A stretch of 64,000 bases of DNA from Sclerodactyla briareus (GCA_026419785.1 JAODTK010001888.1:333710-397709); one strand, 5' to 3'; shown: positions 37,430-49,334, counted from the stretch's first letter. Made by a program: numbers and translations. The notes: generated from the letters alone by a model not told the origin.

Positions 37430-37560
37430 TATTATTATTATGTTACCATGTGGTGATATTTAATTATTAGTTTTGACTAATTGAGAGTCGACACTGGGAA
37501 CATATATGTAAATAGCGATGTATAGCCGCAACTAATAAAATCTTCCTGAAAAACAATTCT
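36160..37560 (+). mobile_element. Non-LTR retrotransposon (RT half), degenerate
   Basis: The plus strand carries the C-terminal half of a LINE polyprotein. It starts with a FHFSEIHT ... SLQSGLFP block (36170-36340), then KIGKLIPVYKEG (36345-36383) and a THTILSD block. VFFLDLSKA (36612-36640) is RT block A, PQGSTLG (36796-36816) is block B, and FADDTAIFF (36881-36907) is the catalytic YADD-type box. WFLANKLSLN (36973-37003) is the thumb region. The tail HYYNTRHA ... IPRLHYSH ... VWDKLPNGI (37158-37281) is the typical C-terminus of CR1/Jockey-like elements. Stops and frameshifts separate most blocks and part of the palm is missing after 37005. The 3' UTR contains an (ATT)n block and ends near an AATAAAATC at 37531. 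It is a different family from the LINE at 10-12.7 kb. Confidence 0.8.
37293..37442 (+). repeat. (ATT)n microsatellite in LINE 3' UTR
   Basis: About 150 bp of ATT/TTA units follow the last LINE coding block directly. Isolated single-base gains or losses break the phase about every 15-30 bp. About 80-100 bp of unique sequence that looks like element 3' UTR follows it, so the tract seems internal to the element and not its terminal tail. Confidence 0.8.
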
Positions 37561-37564
37561 ATTA

Positions 37565-38155
37565 CGTTCAAAAAACAATCATAAAATCGACCCTGAGAGT
37601 CTACACTAAGAAGTGACCTACTCAAGCGATATGACTCGCGCCAATTAACTCAAATGCGCGTGAGTACCAAAGGAAAGCCTGAGGCTTTTTTACGAGAAGC
37701 TGGAAAGCCTGAGAGGCCTACATGACGCAGATGAGTAGCGAAATAAGTTGCAAAACTGATGGCAATCGTGGCAATGCCGATGACAACAATACACCAATAG
37801 GAGAAGAATTGTCTATTTGATATCAGTATACCCATGACCATATATTTGTAGTGCTTAGATGCAAGAGAGCTTACGCGCCGTCAGTTTTACGGCACGTCAT
37901 TATACTCTACAGAAATAGAGCTGCTCGTTTGACGGCTTCTCCTTCTATTTCAAGGATTCTGCCCCCCCCCCCCACCACCACCCCCGCCTCGTGATGTCAC
38001 AATGTGAATTTTGCAATAGCTGATTGGGCCTTATCGACTCGCTCGGATCGGCTGGAACTTCGGTAAGAAGGTTTGACTGCGATAAAGTAATAAATAGAGC
38101 ATATTTTCTTCAATTAGAGCCTACATTGATAATTTATTCAGAGAATGATGAGCAA
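37565..38155. other. No recognised gene; C-rich tract
   Basis: A run of about 14 C followed by CCACCACCACCCCCGCC lies at about 37962-37987. No ORF with a motif is present. Confidence 0.5.
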
Positions 38156-38156
38156 A

Positions 38157-38288
38157 TACGGGGGTCTGTTACAGAATAAAATCGGGATGGACGTCATAAT
38201 AAGCGGTTAGAAAATCCGGAGGCCTAGCCGAGGAATTTTGCCTCCCATTATGACGTCAAACCAGTTTTAATTCGAATGACAAACGGGC
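38157..38288. repeat. Imperfect palindrome with GACGTCATAAT arms, MITE-like
   Basis: The left arm runs CGGGGGTCTGTTACAGAATA (from 38159) through ATGGACGTCATAAT (ending 38200). The right arm is its imperfect reverse complement: CATTATGACGTCAAACC (from 38247), then AGTTTTAATTCGAATGACAA and ACGGGC, to about 38287. Arms are about 45 bp and the spacer about 45 bp. Nothing in it is coding. The layout fits a short non-autonomous DNA element. It is not similar to the palindrome at 30499-30630. Confidence 0.65.
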
Positions 38289-38289
38289 T

Positions 38290-41200
38290 CGAGTACTGTC
38301 TATTCAGCTGTTATTTTCCCATCCATAAATATTCATTTTTTCTCGGCGAAAATAATCACCTAATATACCTTTATTCCGATCATAGTTATTCCTCCCAAAA
38401 CTGTTCACTCAACGAACGAAGCACTCAGAATGTAAACACCCACTCCTAAATGCCAAACAATTACATTGTATATAGAAAACGAAACAAGAGCGCTAATACG
38501 ACTCCATCATTATGCTTATACATGGATGACTTCAGGAAATTGTGAAAAAAATACTTGATGATGAATAGTAAAACTCCGGTATTCGACGACAAATGGTCGT
38601 GATTTGTGATGTTGTTGAATGATGATGTGTGCTTGAGTGGGCGTATACTATTCTATAATTCCAATTGCTAGTTATATATTTTCCTGTTCATACGCATTAC
38701 AATTCATCCCATTGGAAGTGATAACTCTAAATGCGGGTTTTTTTATGCTTCCTCAAGCAGGACTGTTTGTGACGGAGATTTCAAACCCTCTCCTTCATAT
38801 TTAAAAGTTTGAGTCTGTGATCATCACGGATGGAAGCGCCTATATCAAATAACTCTTAGCTTCCCACCAATTCATCATCAATTCAAAAGTTGCAATGTCC
38901 TTCGACTCTGGACTCATGATTTTGACTTTTAGACTGCATTTGCGATATGCATCTAGATGTCGTAAAAACGGAGACGAAGAATTCAATGGTAATTAATTTC
39001 AACCTTGTAAGGAGGCAGGTCTCCTGATGTGCTTGGGTGAGAGGTGATCAAATCTGATGTATCCATATTTGAATCTATTTTCGTGAACTATGAGCAAGGC
39101 CTAAGTAATATGCCTTAATTAGGTATAGGGGGGGATGGTTGGGCAAGAGGATGCTTCACACTGACGCGATATAGGCCCTCATTCTGTAATTGTATGCAAC
39201 TCGCACACAGTGATAAACGTCCAACACTTCCGTTGATCATCTCCAATTCTCAAGTTCTCCCAAGACATACTTGTGTCGTCGCTGCCGGTGTTTAGTACTG
39301 GGAATTAAAACGATTATAATTCACTTTTTTACACCTAACCTTTCATACCTAGGGTCACGTGGTATTGATGAATTCATCTCAATTCTAACTTCACGTTTCA
39401 TCGTTCCAGGTAGTCGCTTCCGTTTGGGCAACACTTCCTGCACTGCTCATTTATTGATGCTCAGCCACGTTTTCACACAAGTGAACCAATGATGGATTCT
39501 ACCGACATGCATTGATAATAATGCTTTTCGAAAGACAATCTTCCGCAATATATATGAAGCAGAAAGAATGATTTGACTTTTAATGTTATTATGATAATCT
39601 CTGGTCATTGACCGCATATAGAAATATTATACCCCTGTAGCCGTGACGCCGTACCGTCTTGAATGGATTATCAAGCCTTTTCATTTTTTATTTCTTACTT
39701 TTCCACCATAGACCAACCAGTCTTTCACATTACACATTGAATCATCAACGTAGTATTCGCCGACGCATTGTGGAAGTATGGGCCAGCGTGTATAGTGGAA
39801 GCCACGCCCTAGCAGTTCGGTGTTGGCTTGGACTTCACTGATGCTGGGCTCAATTAGCCCGTTATTCCTACCTTCGGCAAGAACTAGATCGTCATGCTAG
39901 GACGATGGGGACTTCAGGATAAATTTAGGCAATGATGATCACAGTGGAAATGAACACTTTCTTGTCTGGGCAGTATTCTTGGTTTTGTCTCTAGAACACT
40001 GATAACAGACTAAAAAGGCAATGTGTCGGTGAATAAGTGTCTATAGTACCGCAATGTCGGAGCGTATGTACATCATGGAGGTTACAGTTTGCACTGAACT
40101 GAAAATCCTCTTCAAGACCTACTCTAGTAATTCCACTCAAAATTGCAGCTAATATTTGAACCTCTATTCTCGAACTGAGTCTCTAGCGGCTGCTTAAGCC
40201 TTATTCTTTTTTTTCGAATCCAAATCAGGTGTCCCACCTTCAACAGCATTGAATCTTGAGAGAACCATTGTAATTCACTTCATCATGACCTGTTTAGCGT
40301 GCGACATGTAGTGGGTCCCAAAACACAAAACAGGTACCACACGCCTGATGATCACTGCGATATATATTGCTGGTACATTTTATGAAGATGAAGACGCTAG
40401 AAAGATATTCAGTGATGATGAGAAAAACCTGCTTACTAGAATGAACTTTGAGGGGAGGCCTCCATTCGATCATGTGATCATGAATCGCCAGGAACAGACA
40501 TGTTTTGCATTGGAATGCAAATTTTGACTTACATGATGATATAACATTATTTATTATGCACGATGGAGAACTTTCCAGAATGGCTTCTGAATTAACCTGA
40601 TCATTGCCAATCAAGCGAGCCTCCATATCCAGGCGTCCACAGCGCTGTTTAATGATAAACACAGCCAACAGTTCATTTCGTTCATTCTATTCAACTATTC
40701 AAAAGTAGAGGCCACGTTTTCTAACAAAGATCACCTGTATTCATTGGCATACTCTGTACTACACATAGACCTAACCCCTTTGTTTCGAAACCCATGTGTG
40801 TTCCAACAACTATCAGAGATCTAAAATAAGATCCCAGAGAGCAGTTACACACAGTGGGAGCGAACAACTATACCATACTCTATGTTATTACTAGCTGGTA
40901 GCTCAAGTATACAAACCTTAGGGGCGACTTACGTTTTTTCCATGTTTTACAGCGTTAATGGATTAGGAAACACTCGGGCATGAAGAAATCCTGCATATTG
41001 ACACGACCCATTTCTGAAAGGCGCTGATGTATGTATTGTAGACGGTTTCCAATTCATTAGCCTGTCTTCTATGCCATCGTGACGAACTAATAATGGGTCC
41101 CCGGTTTGAAACGAGAAAATTATCTCGATTGAAAGGAGAGTGCCCTATGAACACGAATCACCGTGCCAATATTAGCGAGTGACATCACGTTTACGAGTGG

Positions 41201-42780
41201 CGCCCAACTCCTCTTGGATCTCTTTTTGCTTCTTTCCCTGGAGCCCTTTCGTGATCCAGTTGCCTATGAACGATGGTGGTCCCTCGCCTGAAATTCTAGT
41301 CGATCGCTCCCCGGGTTGGGGCTGTTACATGTTCGGTGCGTATTCAGCGTTCCTTCGTTCCCTTGATTATTTTCGTTCAATTTTCTTTGCCAGATTTGTT
41401 TTTTCATCCGACTGGCCGTCCCGACCTGTGTCAGAGTCTCGACACATGAGAGGCTCATAACTTTTCACTGGTTATAGCTCTCTGTTTGTTTGCCGATTTG
41501 AGTTTGCCTGTGTCCGTTTCTCATCACGTAAAAAGTAACAGTGAGGAACGAAAAATTGTGTGGGAATCACTCAGGGGCCATGTAGTAATTTTAAAGAGAC
41601 AGCTACGAACTTTGAGGGGGGGGGGGGGAGGGGGGGGGGGGATTTGTGATCGAGATGACATATGGGGGGGGGCATTTGTGATTCTATGATGACATAAACC
41701 ATCGGCATAAACTACATGGTCATAGTAATTTGCCTTGATAATATATTTTTTATTGGAACTACGCCTAACGGTGGTCAAATTAACACAAACCATCGATGGG
41801 GACTGCAATTTAGTAACTCTCCCTTCCACCCACTACGCATGGGGGAACGCATAGCCACATGTAATGTTGCTACCTACCACTCGAATTGCCCCAATCTGGC
41901 AAGTGACTAACTCTGTATGGCATATTCCTGTGTTCCCTAAAAAAAAAAAAAAAAAAAAAAAAAATGTTCCTTCTGTATCCGCGAAGCTACGCAGGCGGAA
42001 GGGTAACCCACAACACCACCGACTCCGCTAGCGATTGCTTCCTGATAATATGTTCCTAGCGGGTAACCAAGAAGGACCGGTTGATCGGTCGGTGCTGCAA
42101 GGTAATTGATTGGTCAAGAATACTAATCGAAATTTTCTACATCAGGTCCAATGAACTCTATATCTTGTATCTCCGATCAGGAACCATCTAAGTCTGCTGC
42201 ATCACGCTCAATTTTCAAGGATTCCACAGGTACGTACGGATAGCGAATGCAGCATTTTTTTCTTTTTTTTAATGCAACTTTGCATAGAGGGATGAATTCT
42301 AGTAAGGTTAACACACTATTCGATTGTGAAAATCCCATGCTTTCATTCATTCATTCTTTTTTTTTTCTTGGACAGTAATATATATCAAACCATTATTACA
42401 AGTATTCTGATATATTTCGTGTTCGTAATTATGGACGAGCCCCAATTTACTATAGTATTCAAATCTATTAAACTGGGAAGAGAAAAGCTTAGTTTATATT
42501 ACTGAACCTAAATATTCCCACTACTACTTCCCTTGTGTGACCCAAAGACAAATTAGTTTCGTGGTGATATTCCTAGACGTTACTGATCATTCAGATGCAG
42601 TCAGAGAAGAACTACCAATAAATACTGTCTCATCACTCCGATCAGTTGTTGCTAGTTCGTAGTAGCAAGGTTTCCGAACTCGAAATAAATTATTGAACCA
42701 TAGGAAAGAAACCTGCACGTTTATGTATCTTACGCTGAAGAATAGAGAACGCGGTGACACATGTCGTAAATACTTGTCGT
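38290..42780. other. No recognised gene; homopolymer tracts
   Basis: G-runs lie at about 41615-41640 and 41664-41672 and could form G-quadruplexes. A 26-base A-run lies at 41939-41964 and could be the tail of an unrecognised retroposed sequence upstream. A minus-strand frame at 40668-40294 stays open for 124 codons from a TTG without any motif. Nothing else is supported. Confidence 0.45.
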
Positions 42781-42782
42781 AA

Positions 42783-42916
42783 TTACTTACTTTTGTAAAA
42801 GCAGTAATATCATCGCTCACAGCCAAATCAAAGTGGACTTGCAACTCTCTGTTTCTAATTTCAAATGGCGACTGATATATAGTGCCAATTACTGTAACGT
42901 GGCCTGCCACATATGA
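42783..42916 (-). repeat. Coding-like repeat with splice donor, copy 1
   Basis: On the minus strand this begins TGTGGCAGGCCACGTTACAG and reads WQ..VTVIGTIYQSPFEIRN, then LQVHFDLAVSDDITAFTK. It is followed at once by a perfect donor, AAAA|GTAAGT, at about 42795-42786. The plus-strand segment at 51355-51470 is a diverged copy: TATGGCAGACCACCGTTACC, GTAATTGGCACTATAT, then a GAGTTAGCAGTCCAATATGA block and TTTGGCTGTGA. Both copies preserve the VTVIGTI and (V/Q)DLAV stretches. The family is unknown to me. It could be an exon of a multi-copy or transposon-borne gene. Confidence 0.5.
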
Positions 42917-42919
42917 TTA

Positions 42920-43974
42920 TGTCTTAACTGTAATGTTGTTCTTTTCCAAACCCTAAAACTAATAGGTTTCAGTGAAATATCAATTCCGCCCTTGGAACTG
43001 TCTACACTGATGGATATAAATGATTTCTTCAAAGACCTTCTCGAAACATAATTTTCGTGCAAGCCTGTCGATTAAGTAGGACGATATTCAATGAGGCGAG
43101 ATTTGCCATTTGCTTCTTTTGCCTCGTGACATTGGCCTTGTGATGCATTTGACGAAAATGATTGCCTAAGTTTTTGGTCATGTTGTAATCGGGAGAGTGG
43201 GTAGGATCTGCCCCAAGACCTAGGAATGCCGAGACAATTCTTCAGCAGATCTCTGCTGAAGACAACACATGTGATTCATCATTATAGTGGAAATACGGTC
43301 CAGATGTGGCGTATTTCTAACAGTCACATTTTAATCAAGTGTAAAAGGCTCAGTGTAAAATAATTTAAAATGATGGTACCAGAAGTACCCATAGCAGTCA
43401 ATAATTCACTAACCCTCTGCTTTTCCTCGAATATGACTTTTCATCCATGTATTTTAAGTGAAGGCTTGCGTTCCTGACTTCATCCAGTCCATCTACTCCT
43501 AAAAAGTGTAGTCAGGAACCATAATTCTTCAGATTTGACTTCGGACGCCCTAATCTATACGGCAAATCCCCACTGTATAAAAGTGAATGGCCGAACATTA
43601 AGCGGGAAAGACGTATGACGCTACGATTCCGTGTTTCATTCTGGTCTGATCATAATTACTTAACCTGGATTCTCTCAGGTCTACTAAATATATACAACTG
43701 TCAGCTCGCAAGTGTAGCTGTGTCGTTGGTGATGACTCGTCGGATGAGAATGCTTGCTTACATGGCAAACAAACATCCAATTTAATCACACGAATGAATT
43801 ATAACGAGCAAGTTATTTACATCCGCGCCCGCTTTCCTCCAGACCAACAAATCTTCACCCGGGGTGTTCCTTTTCCTCAACGTGTTGAGAAAATAATAAA
43901 ATATATTTTACGACCGGACAGGAATCACAGCATTACTGACGTCCAACGATTCTGGATTCTGGAATGATTTTATT
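42920..43974. other. No recognised gene or element
   Basis: Only short ORFs are present. A minus-strand stretch at 43789-43598 is open for 63 codons and is followed by CCAG|GTTAAGTAA, a passable donor, but there is no family match. Confidence 0.4.
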
Positions 43975-44250
43975 TTACAGAACTCTGGCCCCCTTGAATA
44001 TCGCGAGGGCAATGAAAATCCCGGATGACTTTTTTTCTCCGAATTGTGTCTTGGGTTTAATGTCATAAAATACGGTACTTAAGAAATTTGAAGAGATCCC
44101 GTCTCGGTCGATTAGAATCCCAACGAATCCCCTCGGAACGAATTCCACAATATCTGACGGAATGGGTCCGTAATTATAGGTCGGAGGGAAATCCCCATTG
44201 CGAAGTGTGAACTCCCAGAAAGTTTGTCGGAACCCGAATCGCCCTCTCAA
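43975..44250 (-). CDS. Candidate terminal exon, unknown protein
   Basis: I do not recognise this protein. The open frame on the minus strand has no ATG at its head and is bounded upstream by a TAA at about 44270, so it would have to be joined by splicing; ACGACAG at about 44263 is one possible acceptor. It reads like folded protein: a FWEFTLRNG block, PPTYNYGPIPSDIVEFVPRG, VGILIDRDG, then FYDIKPKTQFG and a hydrophobic end, IFIALAIFKGARVL. The frame ends in TAA, and AATAAAA follows within a few bases, which could be a polyadenylation signal but would be unusually close to the stop. Upstream minus-strand frames at 44544-44329 and 44431-44174 could hold earlier coding sequence. Chance cannot be excluded. 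Confidence 0.25.
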   Translation of the reverse strand: MRGRFGFRQTFWEFTLRNGDFPPTYNYGPIPSDIVEFVPRGFVGILIDRDGISSNFLSTVFYDIKPKTQFGEKKSSGIFIALAIFKGARVL

Positions 44251-46989
44251 AGACGACTGTCGTTATACAGAGCGTATAGACCTTGTCAACTATGACAGTG
44301 TTAGACTGTGAGATAGCTATGCGGTGAATTAAAATATTGACGCACTGACCACCCCCTGGTCCTGGTTGGGTGCAATACCACCTGGGCATTTGTTTGGGTA
44401 TAACATTGTCCAGGTGTATTTGACCCAACATTTTTCATAAGTGTACAACATTGTCTGAATATTATCAATATTCATCGTGGTTACGCCAACGTATTCTTTG
44501 TTACTATAGACCCTTAGGAATACAGAGATAGAATAGACATCCATTATTTCTGTTACACGTTACTGTTTGGGGCACTGAGTTTTACCGCACTGGATACCGA
44601 TAAGCTGTCCCTAGTTTTCCAGAATTTACCAAGGCATGGGTAAATAATCTCTGCTCCTGGAATATATCTCAGTCAATCTCTATAGAGATGGGGTGGAGAG
44701 GTTGCAGCTTGCAGAAACTACAGTAGGTCGAGTTTGAAGGTCGTGTGTTCTCGCACGCGAGTTAGTCACTCCACTGAATGCTATGCAAACAGTGGTGTGT
44801 GTCAACATGGGGCAAATATTGAGTTAATGAGACGGACGCAATGGCGAAAAAGTAGTCTCTATCATCGAACCTGAATGATAGGCACTAACAGGGCATCTCA
44901 CAATTTGATGAATCGAACGATTGAACGAATGTTGCAAGAAAAATAGTTTGTTACGTTAATACGCCAGTGCCATGACCCACATCTGAATAGACACCTACTG
45001 CAGTACTGCTTCCACTACTGCGGGATAGGGAAACAGACCAGGGTTTCACGAATGCTGCGCGCAAGCACCAGAGTAGGGCAAACAGGTCAAAGCTCCACAA
45101 CTGCTCCACGAAAGCACGGTGGTAGGGGAAATATGTCGTCTCCCCCACAGCTACACATGTATGCGACTATATAGGTCAGGTGAACCTAAAGAGTATAGAG
45201 GCTTGGAAAATGTCCCTGCCTCTTTTTATTGACCGTATTTAAATATGCTAGAATGAAACCGAACACTAACAGAAGCAGCGTTGCTGTTGTTTTACAATGT
45301 ACATCTTGTATCTGTTGTTTGTACATTTTCATATCCCACGAATATGTATTGGTTGTTGGTTATTGTTGATGCAGTCGCTTATCACCATTGGTGAATTCCA
45401 TTAAAACGTTCACCCTCACTATGGACATTAAGGGCATCTATGAACCGTGAACGAATACTATCCAATACTCCAGTGGGAAGAAAAACATCCACGAATGATC
45501 TTGCAGTCAGGGAGAAGTGCCCAGTAACAGCAGCTTGAGATGCTCGATCTCAGGACCGATGCAACGTATTTAGTATGGCGGTCTAGTCCCGGACAGTCAT
45601 CAAGAAAAAGGTATACTTATAACTGTCCTGAATAAATTTACCTCAATAAGGTTCTTAATAATCTTGATCGCGTGGACAGGCGGAAGACGATTTACAACAG
45701 TATGGAGTGGGGATCAGGATATACCAGCTTGAAAAAAAAACAGGTCGTCGTATTTTCCTGGCTACTTCCGAGCGGATTGAGACCAATGGGTGACTTTAAC
45801 ATGCCAGTCACACTCAGGAGTTATGGAAAATCTCAGTTTTTTTTTTTTATTGATGAACGCACTCTCTCTCTTTCGAACAGGTATATAATGATCAATATTT
45901 CTGTTAGTATGTAGTAAGAATAAATCAAAATCTAGACAACTGCATCTTGCAAATATATTCTTTACATTGAAATGCAAGGTATGGCGATCCTTCTCCACTG
46001 TTCCTGAGAAATTGACCTGTGGCGGAAAACTGGGTTATCAGTTTATTTTCGGGTATTCAACATCTTTGAATCCATTGATGCATTCATTCGTTACGACAAA
46101 CACAGATAAGATAAGCCAACGTCTCCATGGCGATGAGTCCGTGGCCATATTTTAGAGTTTTCGCCTATGTGCCAGACCAGTCGCGTAATAAAAGTGGCTG
46201 ATTCTGAAGGTACCTTGAGGGAGCATATAAGATCAATCCACTGGCTCTTAATAGCATTATTTGCTTGTTATATTAGCGATGTCTGAAGCCAAATTTGCTT
46301 AGTCTGTGAGGGTGCATGTACCCCAATTACGAAACTTTCCATTTAAGGAGTTTCATTTTAGTTAGCGGGCTTCGATGTAGTATATATAGGATTACAGAAC
46401 CCATATTCATCTCGAACCAGAATTCTCACAATGGGATCGTGCATTGACCAACAACAATACAATCCTCGTGTTAGTGTTCATAATACTCGGTTTCATCTAT
46501 AACCAGTACTCGAATTCAATAAAGCTTGTCTGCTGTCGGATTATCCGGTTTCCGTGTTATAACAGTGTAAATGATTCAATATTAATACTTGCTAGTGCGT
46601 CGTTACATTGTTGAGAGATAAAAGAACAAGTAGAAACACTAGGAATTGTTGAATTTAACCTGTCGACTTTGTAAAGTATTCACTCAGTTGTGGATTGCAT
46701 CATTGTTCTCTTTCCAGCGCACAAGACTGATGCTGATGAAACCACGAATTTGCAGCCTTAACTCAATAATCTCGGGCGATCTACAGTGATAAGCGGATGT
46801 ATTTTGCAGACGAACGATGGTGTGACCTATTAGGCGGGTTTCTCAGCTAAACGCTCTTCTCTGCGAGATAATCAAATTAGATTATCGAATATTAGACGCA
46901 CTAGGACTGTCTGAAGGGGTATTATGTTTAAATGCTATAGTTCTAGGAGTTTACTGTATAGTACACGACGTACTGGGTGTCGCGTAACC
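44251..46989. other. No confidently recognised gene
   Basis: Overlapping minus-strand frames at 44544-44174 may belong with the candidate exon at 43975-44250, but splice sites are not clear. A T-run lies at 45838-45848. The rest is stop-rich and without motifs. Confidence 0.4.
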
Positions 46990-47590
46990 GTCAACAACAA
47001 GTCTTTATACGGGGTTGGCGCGAGAAAAACGAATATTTATCAGGAAGAAAAAAAAAAAATACATTAGTATCTATTGCTTAAATATCTGCCGAATCAAGAA
47101 ATATTTTCTGATTGTGGAAATTTTCATTCACATGGAAAATATTGTTCCCCTCCAAAATATTTCGGAAGCACAAAATATGTTTCGGTGGAAAAATTGTTCA
47201 TAAAAGGAATGAGTTTCCCGATGAAAAAATATATGTAGAAGGAAATATTTCCTTCTGCACAAAAACTAATTGTTTGCAACAAAATATACGCTGGCAATGA
47301 AAATTTGTTCGCTAAAAATATACGTATCCTAGAAAAAAATGTGGGCAAGAGGTTATCCGATGTTCAGTGAAATATATGTGCAAGCGGGAAGAAAATATTA
47401 TATTTTCTACAAAATGTGTTTGAACCAAACAATATATTTCCATTGCAGATATTGTCCATGACAAGAAACTTAACGAACACCATATTGTAGATACTAGAAA
47501 AAATGTTTAAAAACCAAATATTTGGTTACAATTATTTGTTGGCAACAGAACAGAAAAATAATTTGGCTGTTCAAAAATATGTTATATAAC
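46990..47590 (+). repeat. Left inverted-repeat arm
   Basis: It is AT-rich, with runs built on AAATAT..TTG. The outer 250 bp pair with the outer 270 bp of the right arm at 49591-49865. The inner part repeats a short TTTGCAACAAAATATAC-like motif with heavy divergence. Confidence 0.7.
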
Positions 47591-47609
47591 GTAGCCTCAT
47601 GACAGGCCG

Positions 47610-48107
47610 TTGCGAAATCGTCAGAGTACAGTGAGCCGTGAAATGCACGGACTTACTGGAGGCTACTGCAGGGGCGTCGGAGCGTTTCGAAAAGTGGGGG
47701 GGGGGGACACATCGAACGCGAATGACCAACTAAGCGGAGCGTCACCATCGGTACGGGACCACTCCAAGTTGGGAGTAGATAATTTGTACCCGAATTTTAC
47801 AACAGTCATATTGGAAACTACCGGTGCTCGGGGCGAAGAGGCGCGCGTAAAAAATGCATGTTTCCCAGGCATTTTATCGAAAAAGTCTGCGAAAAAAATC
47901 AGGCATTTTTTCACTTTGCTGTTTTCCTCCAAATTTCCACGAATTTTCATCTCAGAAAAATGGGGGGGGGAGGGGGCTAGTCGCTCCAAGGCTTATGAAG
48001 ATGGATCGACGATGAACGATAATGATTCGGAGCATTACCTCGCATATTTAGCTTACAATGCTTGGAAGAAAAACGCCTTTGCGCGCGAACCACTTGACGA
48101 ATTATGA
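47610..48107 (+). other. Open frame over G-run repeat inside element
   Basis: This is the first 500 bp of the element core. A 165-codon frame runs across GGGGCGTCGGAGCGTTTCGA, a G-run at 47696-47706 and a second G-run at 47961-47974. The G-run flanks resemble a common marine-invertebrate interspersed repeat ('caggggcgt...aaaagtgggggggg') that has probably inserted here. Only the last stretch, from MNDNDSEHYLAYLAYNAWKK (48011), looks protein-like. I do not assign a function. Confidence 0.3.
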
Positions 48108-48929
48108 ACTTTGGCTATTCGATTTAAAAGTCGAGAACTCGGTATGGAACATGGATAATCCTTCCACTTCGGCCCTAGTCGGGTCCAGATCTTCACTGGG
48201 ATCCGCACCTGGAATTAGTGGACTTGAGACAAGTCCCCCCGTCCCCCACCTGTTGACGCCCATGGGCTACGGGTACTGTACCGAGGGTACCTGAGTGATT
48301 CCGTCAACCTGCAACCGCGGCTTTCCATTTTCGTACTATATGGATACCGATTTCAACGGCTGATATAGGAAGATACTGATTATGAGGATAGAATACTCCA
48401 ACGGACTATTTTTTTCATTTGGTTTATCATATGATGATGCATGCTTGGTAGAAGTCGAGGGGTCCAGAATAGACGAATGAAATGCATCGCAAGTGATTCC
48501 ATTCCTTGGAGTTGTCGTCGTAAATGGTGGAAGTTGGAACACCGATGAACGGAGGCATGCTCGCGTATTTTTTTTCTCAGGATAATTGAGGGCCAGGGGC
48601 TATAGAATGTCATGTTTAAGCGATATGATTGAAACTGATATTTCCGACATTATGTACTATTTCCACCATAGCCATGCGCTCAACGGCAACTAGAACTGCG
48701 GCAACGGCGCAAGAACTTTGCCTCGATTTTCGAGCACATGTGCAATTCCATGTACATCCGTTTGCATTCAACCTTCCTCAGAAAGAAAATACCCTGCTGG
48801 CCCGGCATCGCGGCGAGTTTAGTTTTTCGGGTACAGTTGTGTGCATGCTCAGTGGTTACAAATACAGCTACAAGGACTCTAACTACTACTAATTTTACGT
48901 CGGTCGATTAATTAAGTTCTCAGATAATA

Positions 48930-49334
48930 ATGGACGCAGTACGCAATCAGTGGGAGAGGCTGTCCATCTTGATTGAGTCGGCCATTGGGACAGGAGGGTT
49001 GCAAACCTTGTCTGCAACCGGCACCTAGGCCGAATCTCCCCTAACACTCCCAGTACCAGTGTCCCCCAACTCAACTGTTACTGTTACTAGTACTAGGCCG
49101 AGTGTGATTCAGCAGGAGCTGGCTTCCCTGTTCCGGCCGTCGAGAGAGCGGGGGAATATGAACGACTATTTGTCGCTCCATGGATCTGGTCCCATTCAGC
49201 CCGCTACTACAAAGCCTAGTAGTAGTAGATGTTACACACATCACTCCAAGTTCAAGTTGAAGGTTCCTGTGGTAGTTTCGCGTATCTCGTGGTGGAGACA
49301 GCATGGCGTGATCATGCCACGTTGGAAACGATGA
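48930..49334 (+). pseudogene. Reading frame in inverted-repeat element, one internal TAG
   Basis: An ATG at 48930 opens MDAVRNQWERLSILIESAIG. The frame continues to a stop ending at 49334 (134 codons) with a single interruption, TAG at 49026-49028 (codon 33). After it comes a Pro/Ser/Thr-rich linker (SPNSTVTVTSTRPS), then IQQELASLFRPSRERGN and a basic tail (KFKLKV). The short helix followed by a low-complexity linker and a (Q/E)ELA.LF block reminds me, from memory only, of the N-terminus of multi-copy invertebrate proteins of unknown function, some fused to HECT-like domains. No downstream domain is present: the right arm starts about 100 bp after the stop. It may be a first exon or a captured gene fragment. 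Confidence 0.4.

Noticed and set aside
40294..40668. 124-codon minus-strand frame
   Set aside because: Begins only at a TTG, no motif, no splice context.
46090..46150. Hammerhead ribozyme-like CGATGAGTCCGTGG
   Set aside because: The conserved CTGATGA core and the GAAA element with a pairing stem II are not both present.
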